From: CBDBCU01 sp965203435
GTDB taxonomy: Bacteria; Chloroflexota; Dehalococcoidia; Lucifugimonadales; UBA3495
Direction of reading: 5' to 3'
DNA length: 64,000 nt
Assembly: GCA_965203435.1 (NCBI GenBank)
Contig: CBDBCU010000002.1
Span: 743,314 to 807,313 of the forward strand
The position numbers were made by a program, and so were the translations under genes. The notes under the pieces are model-generated. The model saw only the letters and a list, made by a program, of their open reading frames with translations, did no database searches and had not been told where the DNA came from. This document shows positions 51,009 to 58,916 of the stretch, piece after piece. The first letter of the stretch is position 1. The number at the start of each line of letters is the position of its first letter.

Positions 51009-51110
51009 ACCGTCATTCCCGCGCAAGCGGGAATCCCGAACGGCGCTGCCTTATACCGCCGCAGTCTTGGCAAGCCACCGCGGGATTCCCCCTTACGCGG
51101 GAAGGACGGT
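51009..51110. repeat. Family A palindromic repeat
   Basis: Full element with core GAACGGCGCTGCCTTATACC (subtype 1, inverted). Confidence 0.9.
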
Positions 51111-51192
51111 AGGCAAGTTGTCCGGTATGGGCAATTGCCTTGGCGATTTGCCCGGTTTGCATTTTCCGCCGGCATACGATATAGTATTTCTT

Positions 51193-51306
51193 GCCACAGT
51201 AACCTTAACAACCCTAAAGCAGTCGTCCTGCCAAAGACCCTAGCCGGCGGTAGAGGAGGGCATTACGCCCCCTTGTAGGGTCTTTGTAGGGCGAGGTTAC
51301 TGTGGC
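51193..51306. repeat. Nested inverted repeat (cruciform-like) upstream of the lipoprotein gene
   Basis: Outer arms GCCACAGTAACCT (51193-51205) and AGGTTACTGTGGC (51294-51306) are perfectly inverted. Inner arms CAAAGACCCTA (51232-51242) and TAGGGTCTTTG (51276-51286) are also perfect. A third small palindrome (GGGCATTACGCCC) sits in the apex. The structure spans 114 bp and ends 34 nt before the start codon. It is unlike families A-D. It could be a small mobile element or a structured leader. Confidence 0.75.
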
Positions 51307-51340
51307 GGTAGCTCCACTCTATACCGCAAGGGGGTTCTCA

Positions 51341-52075
51341 ATGCCACGGTTTGCCATCCCGCTTATCCTTTCCCTGCTCCTTTTGCCCGCCCTACTGACG
51401 GCTTGCGCCGCAGAGCCTACGCCCACTCCTATCCTTACCCCCACGCCCGCCCCTACTTTCACGCCTACGCCTACGCCCATGCCCACGCCTACGGCCACTC
51501 CCGCACCTACGCTCACGCCTACCCCAATGCCCACGCCTACGGCTACGCCCGCCCCTACTTTCACGCCTACCCCAATGCCCACGCCTACCGCCACGCCGCC
51601 GGCTTGGATAGGCGCCGCCGAGGAATACGCGAATTTGGCGGCGGAAGTGGTTAAAGACACCCTTGCCGACGTGGACTTCGCCTTTACGGCGCTCAGCGAT
51701 ACGGAAAAACCCAACCGTGCCCGCATTAGAGAGGCGGAATCTCGGGTCGAAGTTGCCGCCTCCCGCCAGGAACAGTACGAATCTGAACTCAATGATTCCC
51801 GCCGAGCGATCAATGGGCCGGCGGCGGTAGAGGAGAGCGCATCGGCCTTGAGCAATGCTGTCAGTGAGGTTCACTTTGCAGCTTTGGACGACATCGATGG
51901 GATCATCGGGTGGGCCGATTTGCTGGTAGATATGGAAGGATTGGATGCCGACCTAAAGGGCTTCCGGGAGAGAGCTCAGGGTTCGGATGCCCTCAGCGCG
52001 GCCAGCAGCCAGTTTGACACGGCCCTGGCCGATTTCAAGGCCGCTATTGAGCAGGCCAAGTTGGGTGCTCCGTAG
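51341..52075 (+). CDS. Lipoprotein with long Thr-Pro repeat linker
   Basis: ATG 51341 (MPRFAIPLILSLLLLPALLT) precedes the lipobox LLTAC, giving 244 residues. The mature N-terminus is a linker of about 60 residues of (TPxP)n type (EPTPTPILTPTPAPTFTPTP), coded by tandem DNA repeats. A helical domain of about 150 residues follows (EYANLAAEVVKDTLADVDFA, ALSNAVSEVHFAALDDIDGI). It is probably held on the outer face by the lipid and raised by the linker. The in-frame TTG further upstream lies in the inverted repeat and is unlikely. Confidence 0.75.
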   Translation: MPRFAIPLILSLLLLPALLTACAAEPTPTPILTPTPAPTFTPTPTPMPTPTATPAPTLTPTPMPTPTATPAPTFTPTPMPTPTATPPAWIGAAEEYANLAAEVVKDTLADVDFAFTALSDTEKPNRARIREAESRVEVAASRQEQYESELNDSRRAINGPAAVEESASALSNAVSEVHFAALDDIDGIIGWADLLVDMEGLDADLKGFRERAQGSDALSAASSQFDTALADFKAAIEQAKLGAP

Positions 52076-52250
52076 GTCAACTTGGCCGGTCTATAAAACC
52101 TCCCCAAGGCAATCGCATATAGAAACCTTCCTTCCTGCCGCCCGCAACCGTCCTTTCCTCTTGCTCGGTGAGGTACGGTAAGGGCGGCGGGAATGACGGT
52201 TGCGGAGTCAAGGCAAGGAACGGCAAAGCCGGTTGTCCGCCATAGGCAAA

Positions 52251-52631
52251 TCAGCCGCCGCCCACCAGCTGCCCCAAGGTTGCCGCAAACCGCCCCTTGT
52301 TCAATACCGCGGCGCAGCCCAATTCCCGCGCCCGTTCCATTGCTGTCGTATCCTCGTGGGGGCCGAAAGCTACAATGTGCAGGCCCGGCGGGCCGGCCGC
52401 CGCTTGGGTTTGCAGTTCGGCCAAAACCGATTGCCAAGTAGTGGCGTCCCCCTCCAAATCCACCAGCAGCAGGGAAATGTCGCCGGCGGCGTAAAGTTCC
52501 CGAAACTCGGCGACAGTGCGGGCCTGTTGCACCGGGCGGCCGCCGGATGCGGCGGCCGTTTCCACCCGGGCCGCAAAAAGCAGGTTCTGCCCCAGCAGGA
52601 TAATGCCGCCGTCCGCGGCCGCCGCGCTCAC
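52251..52631 (-). CDS. Degenerate receiver-domain-like protein
   Basis: The 126-residue protein has the alpha/beta order of a response-regulator receiver: GIILLGQNLLFAARVETAAA, ISLLLVDLEGDATTWQSVLA (Asp58 at the phosphoacceptor position), LHIVAFGPHED and GCAAVLNKGRFAATL. The acidic pair expected after the first strand is missing (GQN), and Lys is displaced, so phosphorylation is doubtful. There is no output domain. The ATG overlaps the stop of the CinA-like gene by 4 nt, so they are translationally coupled. Confidence 0.55.
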   Translation of the reverse strand: MSAAAADGGIILLGQNLLFAARVETAAASGGRPVQQARTVAEFRELYAAGDISLLLVDLEGDATTWQSVLAELQTQAAAGPPGLHIVAFGPHEDTTAMERARELGCAAVLNKGRFAATLGQLVGGG

Positions 52632-53104
52632 TGCTCCCCCTGGAGCCGCCGGCCCAGCAGGTCAATAGCCGCTTGGGCCGCGCCGCGCTTGTTGGCATCC
52701 CGGTCGCCATCCAGTTGCAGATGAACGGCGGTATCATTGCCCTCCCGGTCGGCCAGGCCAATGTAAAAGGTGCCGAGGGGCAGGCCGGAGCGGCCGGCCC
52801 CGGGGCCGGTGACGCCGGTGGTGGATACGGCGTAGTCGGTGCCGGTCAATTCCCGCACGCCCCGGGCCATCGCAATCGCCATTTCCGCGCAGACGCTGCC
52901 TTTGCTTTCGTAGAGTTCATCGGAGACGCCCAGGATGCTCTGTTTCAGCCCGCCGGTGTAGGCGATGACGCCGCCGGGAAAGAACTGGGAACTGCCGGGA
53001 ATAGTACCCAGCAGATAGCCCACCAAGCCGGCGGTGTCGGCCTCGGCTACGGAAACCCGCTTGCCCTGGGCCAGCAGCATTTCCGCCACTTCCCTGACTT
53101 CCAT
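52628..53104 (-). CDS. CinA C-terminal domain (PncC-like) protein lacking the ESCTGG motif
   Basis: ATG 53104 gives 158 residues, the size of stand-alone nicotinamide-nucleotide amidohydrolases. GSSQFFPGGVIAYTGGLKQS, VSTTGVTGPGAGRSGLPLGT and the DGDRDANKRGAAQAA end are clearly CinA-type. The usual AESCTGG is AEADTAG here, so Ala22 replaces the conserved Ser. Activity on NMN is therefore doubtful. ATGA overlap with the receiver-like gene suggests the pair works together. Confidence 0.8.
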   Translation of the reverse strand: MEVREVAEMLLAQGKRVSVAEADTAGLVGYLLGTIPGSSQFFPGGVIAYTGGLKQSILGVSDELYESKGSVCAEMAIAMARGVRELTGTDYAVSTTGVTGPGAGRSGLPLGTFYIGLADREGNDTAVHLQLDGDRDANKRGAAQAAIDLLGRRLQGEQ

Positions 53105-53250
53105 AAAAATACCCCCTGCCAAATGTGGATTGCCGGACGGCGGCCGCCCTTGCGCCCACCAACCGCCGCCCATGGTGGACATTCCGGGGCAATTTGTCAA
53201 CAAGCCGGCGTCATTCTAGCCGCCTTTCTACCGTCATTCCCGCGCCTCTT

Positions 53251-53351
53251 ACCGTCATTCCCGCGTAAGCGGGAATCCCGCGGGGGCTTGACCAAGTTGC
53301 GGCATTATAAGGCAGTAACGTCGGGATTCCCGCTTACGCGGGAATGACGGT
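53251..53351. repeat. Family A palindromic repeat
   Basis: Full element, subtype 1 core (TTGCGGCATTATAAGGCAGT), with an extra partial left end at 53230. I see nothing recognisable in 53105-53229 or, apart from degenerate repeat ends, in 53352-53576. Confidence 0.9.
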
Positions 53352-53592
53352 AGGGGCGGCGGGAATGACGGTGGCGGCCGGGCCGACCGGGTAAAGGGCG
53401 GGCCGGGACGGTTGTATATGCGATTGCCTGGCAAAGGAATATATATCCGCATTTGCTTTTCTGCCCGGCCTTTGTTACACTGCCCCTCGAAATCCGGCGC
53501 CGCCGGCTATGCAACGGTTGCCGGCCGGCGGTTTTCCTACCGACTAATCCGCCGCCGCATCGACTCATCCATAACTGAGGAGGGCTTTGCTG

Positions 53593-54429
53593 ATGACTAC
53601 CCCCGCTGCTGCTGTTGCCGCCCCTGGGCTGACTAATCCCTGGCCGGCCGGGTGGACGGAGCAAAGCCGCCCGACCGCCGGCGTCGACTTGCAACTGGTA
53701 CAGGGCGGTTCCGGAGAGCCGCTGCTGCTGTTCCACGATGAAATCGCCCATCCGGCCGCCCTGGGCTTTCATCGGGAACTGGCCGACCGCTACACCCTGC
53801 ATATCCCCTTTCATCCCGGTTTCGGCCGCACCCCGCGGCTGGACTGGGTGATGAATATGCGGGATCTGGCCGGCTGGTATCTGCTGGCTTTAGAGGATTT
53901 GCAGCTGGGGCCGGTGCACGCCATGGGCTTTTCCCTGGGCGGCTGGCTGGCGGCGGAAATGGCGACGATGCAGCCCGCAACTTTCAAGAAACTGGCATTG
54001 GTCGCGCCCATGGGCGTGCGGCCGCCGGAGGGATACATCTACGATCTGTTCCTGCAAGTGGCCCGCCGCTGCATCACCGACGGTTTCCTGAATCCGGAAT
54101 CCGTGCCGGAGTTTGCGGAACTTTGCCCGGAAACGCCGGCCCCGGAGCAGGCGCAAATCTGGGAAATCGCCCGGGAGGAGGCTTGCCGCCTGGGTTGGAA
54201 ACCCTATATGTATTATCCCGCCCTGCCGCCACTGCTGGCCCGGCTGCATCGCCTGCCGACTTTGCTGATTTGGGGACGGCAGGATGGCATTGTGCCGGTC
54301 AGCGCCGGCCAGGCGTATCAGCAAGCCATCCCCGGCTCCCGGCTGGAAATTTTCGACCAATGCGGCCACTATCCGCAGCTGGAACAGGCCGACCGGTTCA
54401 TCGCCTTGGTCAAGGAGTTTTTTGGCTGA
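53593..54429 (+). CDS. Alpha/beta hydrolase, copy 2
   Basis: ATG 53593 lies 8 nt after GAGGAGGG and gives 278 residues; the TTG at 53587 is too close to that site. The nucleophile elbow is GFSLGG (Ser114). Asp is in LLIWGRQDGIVP and His in DQCGHYPQLEQA. The oxyanion region is LLLFHDEIAHPAALGFH, with the usual HG-G turn replaced by HDE. It is a paralogue of the hydrolase at 40365 (both start MTT-, A/T-rich leader) and again precedes an LLM gene. Confidence 0.9.
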   Translation: MTTPAAAVAAPGLTNPWPAGWTEQSRPTAGVDLQLVQGGSGEPLLLFHDEIAHPAALGFHRELADRYTLHIPFHPGFGRTPRLDWVMNMRDLAGWYLLALEDLQLGPVHAMGFSLGGWLAAEMATMQPATFKKLALVAPMGVRPPEGYIYDLFLQVARRCITDGFLNPESVPEFAELCPETPAPEQAQIWEIAREEACRLGWKPYMYYPALPPLLARLHRLPTLLIWGRQDGIVPVSAGQAYQQAIPGSRLEIFDQCGHYPQLEQADRFIALVKEFFG

Positions 54430-54474
54430 CCTACCGGGATTCCCGCCGCCGTGCAACCGTCATTCCCGTCCCCT

Positions 54475-54692
54475 ACCGTCATTCCCGCGTAAGCGGGAAT
54501 CCGGCGGGGTGTTTATACTATTTATTGACGCCTCGGATAGCCGGCCCCTTTTCCGCTCATCCTGAACTTGTTGAAGGATGGCCGGCGGCCGATAAGGAAA
54601 ACCCCGAGGAATCTGAAAATCTTGCCGGCCATCCTTCAACGGAGTTCAGGATGAGCGGATTTATGGCTTCCCGCTTACGCGGGAAGGACGGT
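54475..54692. repeat. Family A halves enclosing two family B cores
   Basis: A left half of family A (54475-54502) and a right half (54667-54692) lie 165 nt apart. Between them are family B cores in opposite orientation at 54556-54585 and 54630-54660. The rest of the 369-nt gap holds nothing recognisable. Confidence 0.75.
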
Positions 54693-54798
54693 AGAAAGGG
54701 CAAGGGAAGGATGGCAAAAGATTCGGGTCGGTCGGCCCTTGCCGGTTATGTCCCCGGCTGATACCATAACGCTGATTCTGGGCAAGGAGGGAACGCTA

Positions 54799-56055
54799 AT
54801 GTTTGTCGGCTACTTTACCGAGCGGCCTTATCAGGATCCGAGTTCCGGCTATTTCGGGGCTACCGGCAAGCCCATTATGGACTTGACGGTCAGCAACGAA
54901 ACCTATGACGCCAAGCTGGGGGCGGAACTCTACAACCGCTACCTGGACGAGAAAATGTACGCCGAGGAGATGGGGTTCGATGGGCTGATGCTCAACGAAC
55001 ATCACGGCACCCCCTTTTGCATGGGCGGGGCCATGAATGTCGAGGCGTCCATCCTGGCCCGGATGACCAGCCGGGCCAAAATCGTGTTGCTGGGCAACAT
55101 CCTGCCCATCTGGGACGATCCCCTGTGGCTGGTGGAGCAGCTTTCCATGATCGATATGATTTCCCGCGGCCGCCTGGTCTCCGGCTGGGTGCGCGGCACG
55201 GGCCGGGAAAGCGTGGCCCACAATTCCCCCCCGCCCTATAACTGGGAGCGGTTTCAGGAAGCCCACGAGTTTATCGTCAAAACCTGGACGACCCCCGGCC
55301 CCTTCCGCTGGGAGGGCAAGCATTTCCAGTATCGCCATGTCAATCCCTGGGTGCGCCCCTATCAGGAACCCCATCCCCCCATCTGGCTGCCGGGGGTGGT
55401 CAGCCGGGATTCCCTGCTGTGGGCCGCCGAAAAGCGCATTCCCTACATTATGCTGGCCACGGAATTGGAACCCACCCGCCGCGCCTTTCAGCTGTATCAC
55501 GATACGGCGGCCGAGCTGGGCTATGAATCCGGGCCGCAGAATATCGGCTACCTGTGGAAAGTCCATGTGGATGAAACCGAGGAGCTGGCCGAGCAGACGG
55601 CGCGCAAGTATGTGCAGGGGCCGAGCAATCCTTTCCTGGCCGGCAACGAGGGGACGGTGAACCCGGCCCTGGTGAACCTGCCCGGCTTGACTTCCCGCTC
55701 CCGGGTGCTGCCGACCCAGGCGGTGGCGACCCAAGCCCGCGGCGGGGGCGGCGGCGCGGCCGGCGTCTTGGGCCGCCCCTACGAGCAGCAGATTGAGGAC
55801 TATACCATCATCGCCGGCACGCCCAAGACGGTCATTCCCAAGATTCGTCATGTGCTGGAATACATCCGCCCCGGCAGCATCTTTTTCTGGGACGGCGACG
55901 GGGCCATGACCCACGATGATGCGATGCGGAGCCTGCGCCTGATGGGGCAGGAAGTAATCCCGGCGGTCAAGGAAATCGCCAAAGAGCTGGAACTGCCCGG
56001 CCCCTTCGAGGCCGACCCGGCCACCGGGGAAAAGGTGGGGACGGCGGGGGATTAG
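54799..56055 (+). CDS. LLM class flavin-dependent monooxygenase, copy 2
   Basis: ATG 54799 (MFVGYFTERPYQDPSSGYFG) follows AAGGAGGG; the longer frame from 54739 has no such site. The 418-residue protein shows EEMGFDGLMLNEHHGTPFCM, AKIVLLGNILPIWDDPLWLV, GRLVSGWVRGTGRESVAHNS, WTTPGPFRWEGKHFQYRHVN and MTHDDAMRSLRLMGQEVIPA. It is a clear paralogue of the enzyme at 41379, with an extra glycine-rich segment (ATQARGGGGGAAGVLGRPYE). It needs FMNH2 from a partner reductase. Confidence 0.9.
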   Translation: MFVGYFTERPYQDPSSGYFGATGKPIMDLTVSNETYDAKLGAELYNRYLDEKMYAEEMGFDGLMLNEHHGTPFCMGGAMNVEASILARMTSRAKIVLLGNILPIWDDPLWLVEQLSMIDMISRGRLVSGWVRGTGRESVAHNSPPPYNWERFQEAHEFIVKTWTTPGPFRWEGKHFQYRHVNPWVRPYQEPHPPIWLPGVVSRDSLLWAAEKRIPYIMLATELEPTRRAFQLYHDTAAELGYESGPQNIGYLWKVHVDETEELAEQTARKYVQGPSNPFLAGNEGTVNPALVNLPGLTSRSRVLPTQAVATQARGGGGGAAGVLGRPYEQQIEDYTIIAGTPKTVIPKIRHVLEYIRPGSIFFWDGDGAMTHDDAMRSLRLMGQEVIPAVKEIAKELELPGPFEADPATGEKVGTAGD

Positions 56056-56252
56056 GGAAGTACGGCACTACGGACTGTCATTCTGGCTGGTGCAAAAGGC
56101 TTCGGGACTCACCAGCAAACGGGAATGACTGATTTCGGGAAATTATATCCTTAACATCCACATCTTGCCCCCGGATTATCTCCCTCAAAGAAATGGTCTG
56201 GGGGCAAGGGAAACCGAACAACTCCGGGCAACGATTAAATGGAGGTGACAGA

Positions 56253-56936
56253 TTGAGCGATCCTTGCCTAACGATTGACTCTCTAATGGCCCTTGGCTTC
56301 GAGAACCGGAGAACTATGGCCGGACTAGAAGGTGTCGGCTACCGGTTCGTTCATCTCGATCTGGAAGCCGCCCCCGTGATGAACCCCTATGCTCGGGACG
56401 TCGTCCTGCTAACTGGCGTTGTCCGCACCGGCCGTAGCGTGGGATCTGTAGAGGGCCAAATCCCTACCGACTTGGGAAGCGCTTTGGAAGCGGCGGCCTG
56501 GGTAAGCTATGCCCTTAAGTCTTACAGGGACGACCTGGAACCCCTGCCAGATTGGTTCGTCGTGGGAGAAAGCCACTGGGATCTGATACCGCGCGTACGC
56601 GAGTTGCGGGAATATAATGCCCGGCCAAAGTGTTACATCAACCGGGACTATGCCCGCCCCCTTCGGCGTACTCTGTTGGCGGAATTCTCTGAGCTCACCG
56701 GAGGAGCTGAAATGACTTTCAGATTCGACGGGCGCATCCTTAGCATAGCACTCCTCGATCGCGTCCACGAGGTCGTTGCATCGGGAGATAGCTGGACCTC
56801 CTCTTACCGAGTTATTGTAACTCAGGAGGCGACGCTGCCGGCCAGGTTTAAGCACTCCGCGGTTGAAGTAAGCGTGTTCAATGACCATTTGCTTTTCGAC
56901 GGGCGCGGATTAGGGCCTTGTGAGCCGGTTGCCTGA
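56253..56936 (+). CDS. Hypothetical protein, 227 aa
   Basis: TTG 56253 lies 5 nt after GGAGGTGA and is preferred over the upstream frame. The protein (LSDPCLTIDSLMALGFENRR) has a mixed alpha/beta pattern: RFVHLDLEAAPVMNPYARDV, VLLTGVVRTGRSVGSVEGQI, YRVIVTQEATLP. No signal peptide, TM helix or known motif is visible. Codon choice is more relaxed and less GC-rich at third positions than in neighbours, which may mean recent acquisition. Position between the LLM and halogenase-like genes gives no firm clue. Confidence 0.6.
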   Translation: MSDPCLTIDSLMALGFENRRTMAGLEGVGYRFVHLDLEAAPVMNPYARDVVLLTGVVRTGRSVGSVEGQIPTDLGSALEAAAWVSYALKSYRDDLEPLPDWFVVGESHWDLIPRVRELREYNARPKCYINRDYARPLRRTLLAEFSELTGGAEMTFRFDGRILSIALLDRVHEVVASGDSWTSSYRVIVTQEATLPARFKHSAVEVSVFNDHLLFDGRGLGPCEPVA

Positions 56937-57090
56937 TTACCGGAAACCCGCCGGCTTAGTTTGGCGACTCCTGTGCGGTAGAGAGTTGGTGGACATCCCC
57001 GCTAATTCCCTACTTCCTCAGGACAAAGGAATTGGCGATCTTTGTCATTCAGATACCCCAGAATATCCCGCCCATCCATGTAAAGTAAAA

Positions 57091-58878
57091 ATGGTGCTAC
57101 AAACCTCTGCGGACATTATCGTTATTGGCGGCGGGCCGGGAGGCAGCGCCGCCGCTACTATGCTGGCCCGCCAGGGTTGGCAGGTTCTGCTATTGGAACG
57201 GGAACATTTTCCCCGGCTCCATATCGGCGAGTCCCTGTTGCCGGCCAGCATCCCCATTCTCGAGGAATTGGGCGTACTGCCGGCCGTTGCCGCCGCTGGT
57301 TTTCTGAAAAAGTGGGGGGCGACGATGGTCTGGGGCCGGGATAAGCAGCCTTGGAGTTGGTATTTCGGGGAAACCAATCGCCGCTATCCCCATTCCTATC
57401 AGGTCTGTCGTCCCTTGTTCGACCAACTGCTGCTGGACAACGCCGCCGCCCAGGGGGTAACGGTGCGGCAAGGCTGCCAAGTTACGCAGGTGCTGTTTGA
57501 CGCCGCCGCCCCATCCCAATCCGCTCATCCTGAACTTGTTGAAGGACGGGGGCAGCCCGCAGACAATCCCGCTCATCCGGCCCGCACCCCATCCCAATCC
57601 GCTCATCCTGAACTTGTTGAAGGATGGGGTAAGATCGTAGGCGTCCAATTCCGGGATGAAAGCGGGATAATGTCCACCATATCCGCCCCTTTTGTGCTGG
57701 ATGCCAGCGGCCAATCGGCCCTGCTGGGCCGGCAGCTGAATTTGCGCCGTTGGGACGAATCCTTTCGCAATCTGGCGGTCTATGCCTACTATGCCGAGGC
57801 CGGCCGCCTGGATCCGCCGGCCGAGGGCAACATTTTCATTGAATCCTATGCCAACGGGTGGCTGTGGACGATACCGCTGCATACCGGCCAAGCCAGCGTG
57901 GGGGCGGTGGTGGACGGGGCGGCCGGCGCGGCGCAAGCGCAGCAGTTAGGCTTGGCGGGCTTTCTGGATTCGCAGTTGGCCCAGGGGCCGCATACCGCCA
58001 AACTACTGGCGGCGGCGCGGCGGGTCAGCGAACCGCAGTTGGTCAAGGATTGGTCTTACGCCTGCGACCCCCTGGCCGGGGCCGGCTATGCCCTGCTGGG
58101 CGATGCCGCCTGCTTTATTGACCCGCTTTTTTCCTCCGGCGTGCATCTGGCCCTGATGTCCGGCGTCCTGGCCGCCGCCTACGCCACCACCGCTTTGCGG
58201 CGGCCGGAAATGGCTCCGGCGGCGGCCAAGGTTTATCAGGACCTTTACGCCAAGGAATATCATCACTTCCGGGAATTGGTACGGCTGTTTTATTCCAGCA
58301 ATCGCACGGCGGAATCCTACTTTTGGGCGGCCCGGCGGATTTTGGAGGGGGATTTTGCCGGGGATGGGGATACCGCTGCCTTGTCGCCGCGCCAATCCTT
58401 TATCCGGGCGGTAGCCGGCCAGCCGCCCCGGGGCTACGAGCGGATGGCTTTGGAACGGGGACAACCGCCGGCATCCTTTGCCGCCGCGGTGCAGGCCGTG
58501 GAAACCGACCGGGCAGCGCGGCAAGCCCGGATGACCGAATGGCTGACCGCCCCGCCGGATACGCCGCCGCTGCTCTACCGTATGACGCCCCGGCTGCATC
58601 CCCAAGTCCGGCTGGTACGCCAGCCGGTAGTCGGAGATGGCGAGTTCCAGTGGGGCTATGCGCTGCTTACCGCCAGCCACCCGGAGGGATTGCCATGCAG
58701 CGACCTAGTAGCCGCTATAGTCGCCCGGCTGGACGGCCAAACGACGGTATCATCCCTGCTGGCGCAATTAGCGGCCGGATTAGAGGAAAGCCAACGGCCG
58801 CAGCTGGCCGCCAACATCCTGGCCGCCCTGCAAATCCTTTATGTGGATGGGACGGTGGTGGATATGGGGGCGGGTTAG
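57091..58878 (+). CDS. Flavin-dependent halogenase-like oxidoreductase with repeat-encoded insert
   Basis: From ATG 57091 the 595-residue protein has the FAD motif DIIVIGGGPGGSAAATMLAR, then RLHIGESLLPASIPILEELG, FLKKWGATMVWGRD and the halogenase-type motif GWLWTIP (Trp257-x-Trp259-x-Ile-Pro). YALLGDAACFIDPLFSSGVH closes the FAD domain. The last ~90 residues (AIVARLDGQTTVSSLLAQLA) form a separate helical domain, PqqD-like in pattern. Residues about 141-180 are encoded by two copies of repeat family B. The upstream frame to 56920 overlaps the previous gene and is unlikely to be translated, though the 57091 start also lacks a strong ribosome-binding site. Confidence 0.75.
   Translation: MVLQTSADIIVIGGGPGGSAAATMLARQGWQVLLLEREHFPRLHIGESLLPASIPILEELGVLPAVAAAGFLKKWGATMVWGRDKQPWSWYFGETNRRYPHSYQVCRPLFDQLLLDNAAAQGVTVRQGCQVTQVLFDAAAPSQSAHPELVEGRGQPADNPAHPARTPSQSAHPELVEGWGKIVGVQFRDESGIMSTISAPFVLDASGQSALLGRQLNLRRWDESFRNLAVYAYYAEAGRLDPPAEGNIFIESYANGWLWTIPLHTGQASVGAVVDGAAGAAQAQQLGLAGFLDSQLAQGPHTAKLLAAARRVSEPQLVKDWSYACDPLAGAGYALLGDAACFIDPLFSSGVHLALMSGVLAAAYATTALRRPEMAPAAAKVYQDLYAKEYHHFRELVRLFYSSNRTAESYFWAARRILEGDFAGDGDTAALSPRQSFIRAVAGQPPRGYERMALERGQPPASFAAAVQAVETDRAARQARMTEWLTAPPDTPPLLYRMTPRLHPQVRLVRQPVVGDGEFQWGYALLTASHPEGLPCSDLVAAIVARLDGQTTVSSLLAQLAAGLEESQRPQLAANILAALQILYVDGTVVDMGAG
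57520..57630. repeat. Two family B cores inside a coding region
   Basis: CCGCTCATCCTGAACTTGTT followed by GAAGGA occurs at 57529-57546 and again at 57600-57626, both preceded by CCATCCCAAT. They encode SAHPELVEG twice in frame, separated by RGQPADNPAHPARTPSQ. Confidence 0.9.
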
Positions 58879-58916
58879 CCGGGCAATAGCATAGGGATGG
58901 GCTAGCCGGGGCGGCG

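Noticed and set aside
56920..57090. 57-residue N-terminal extension of the halogenase-like protein
   Set aside because: It overlaps the previous gene, has no ribosome-binding site and precedes the FAD motif by an atypical distance.
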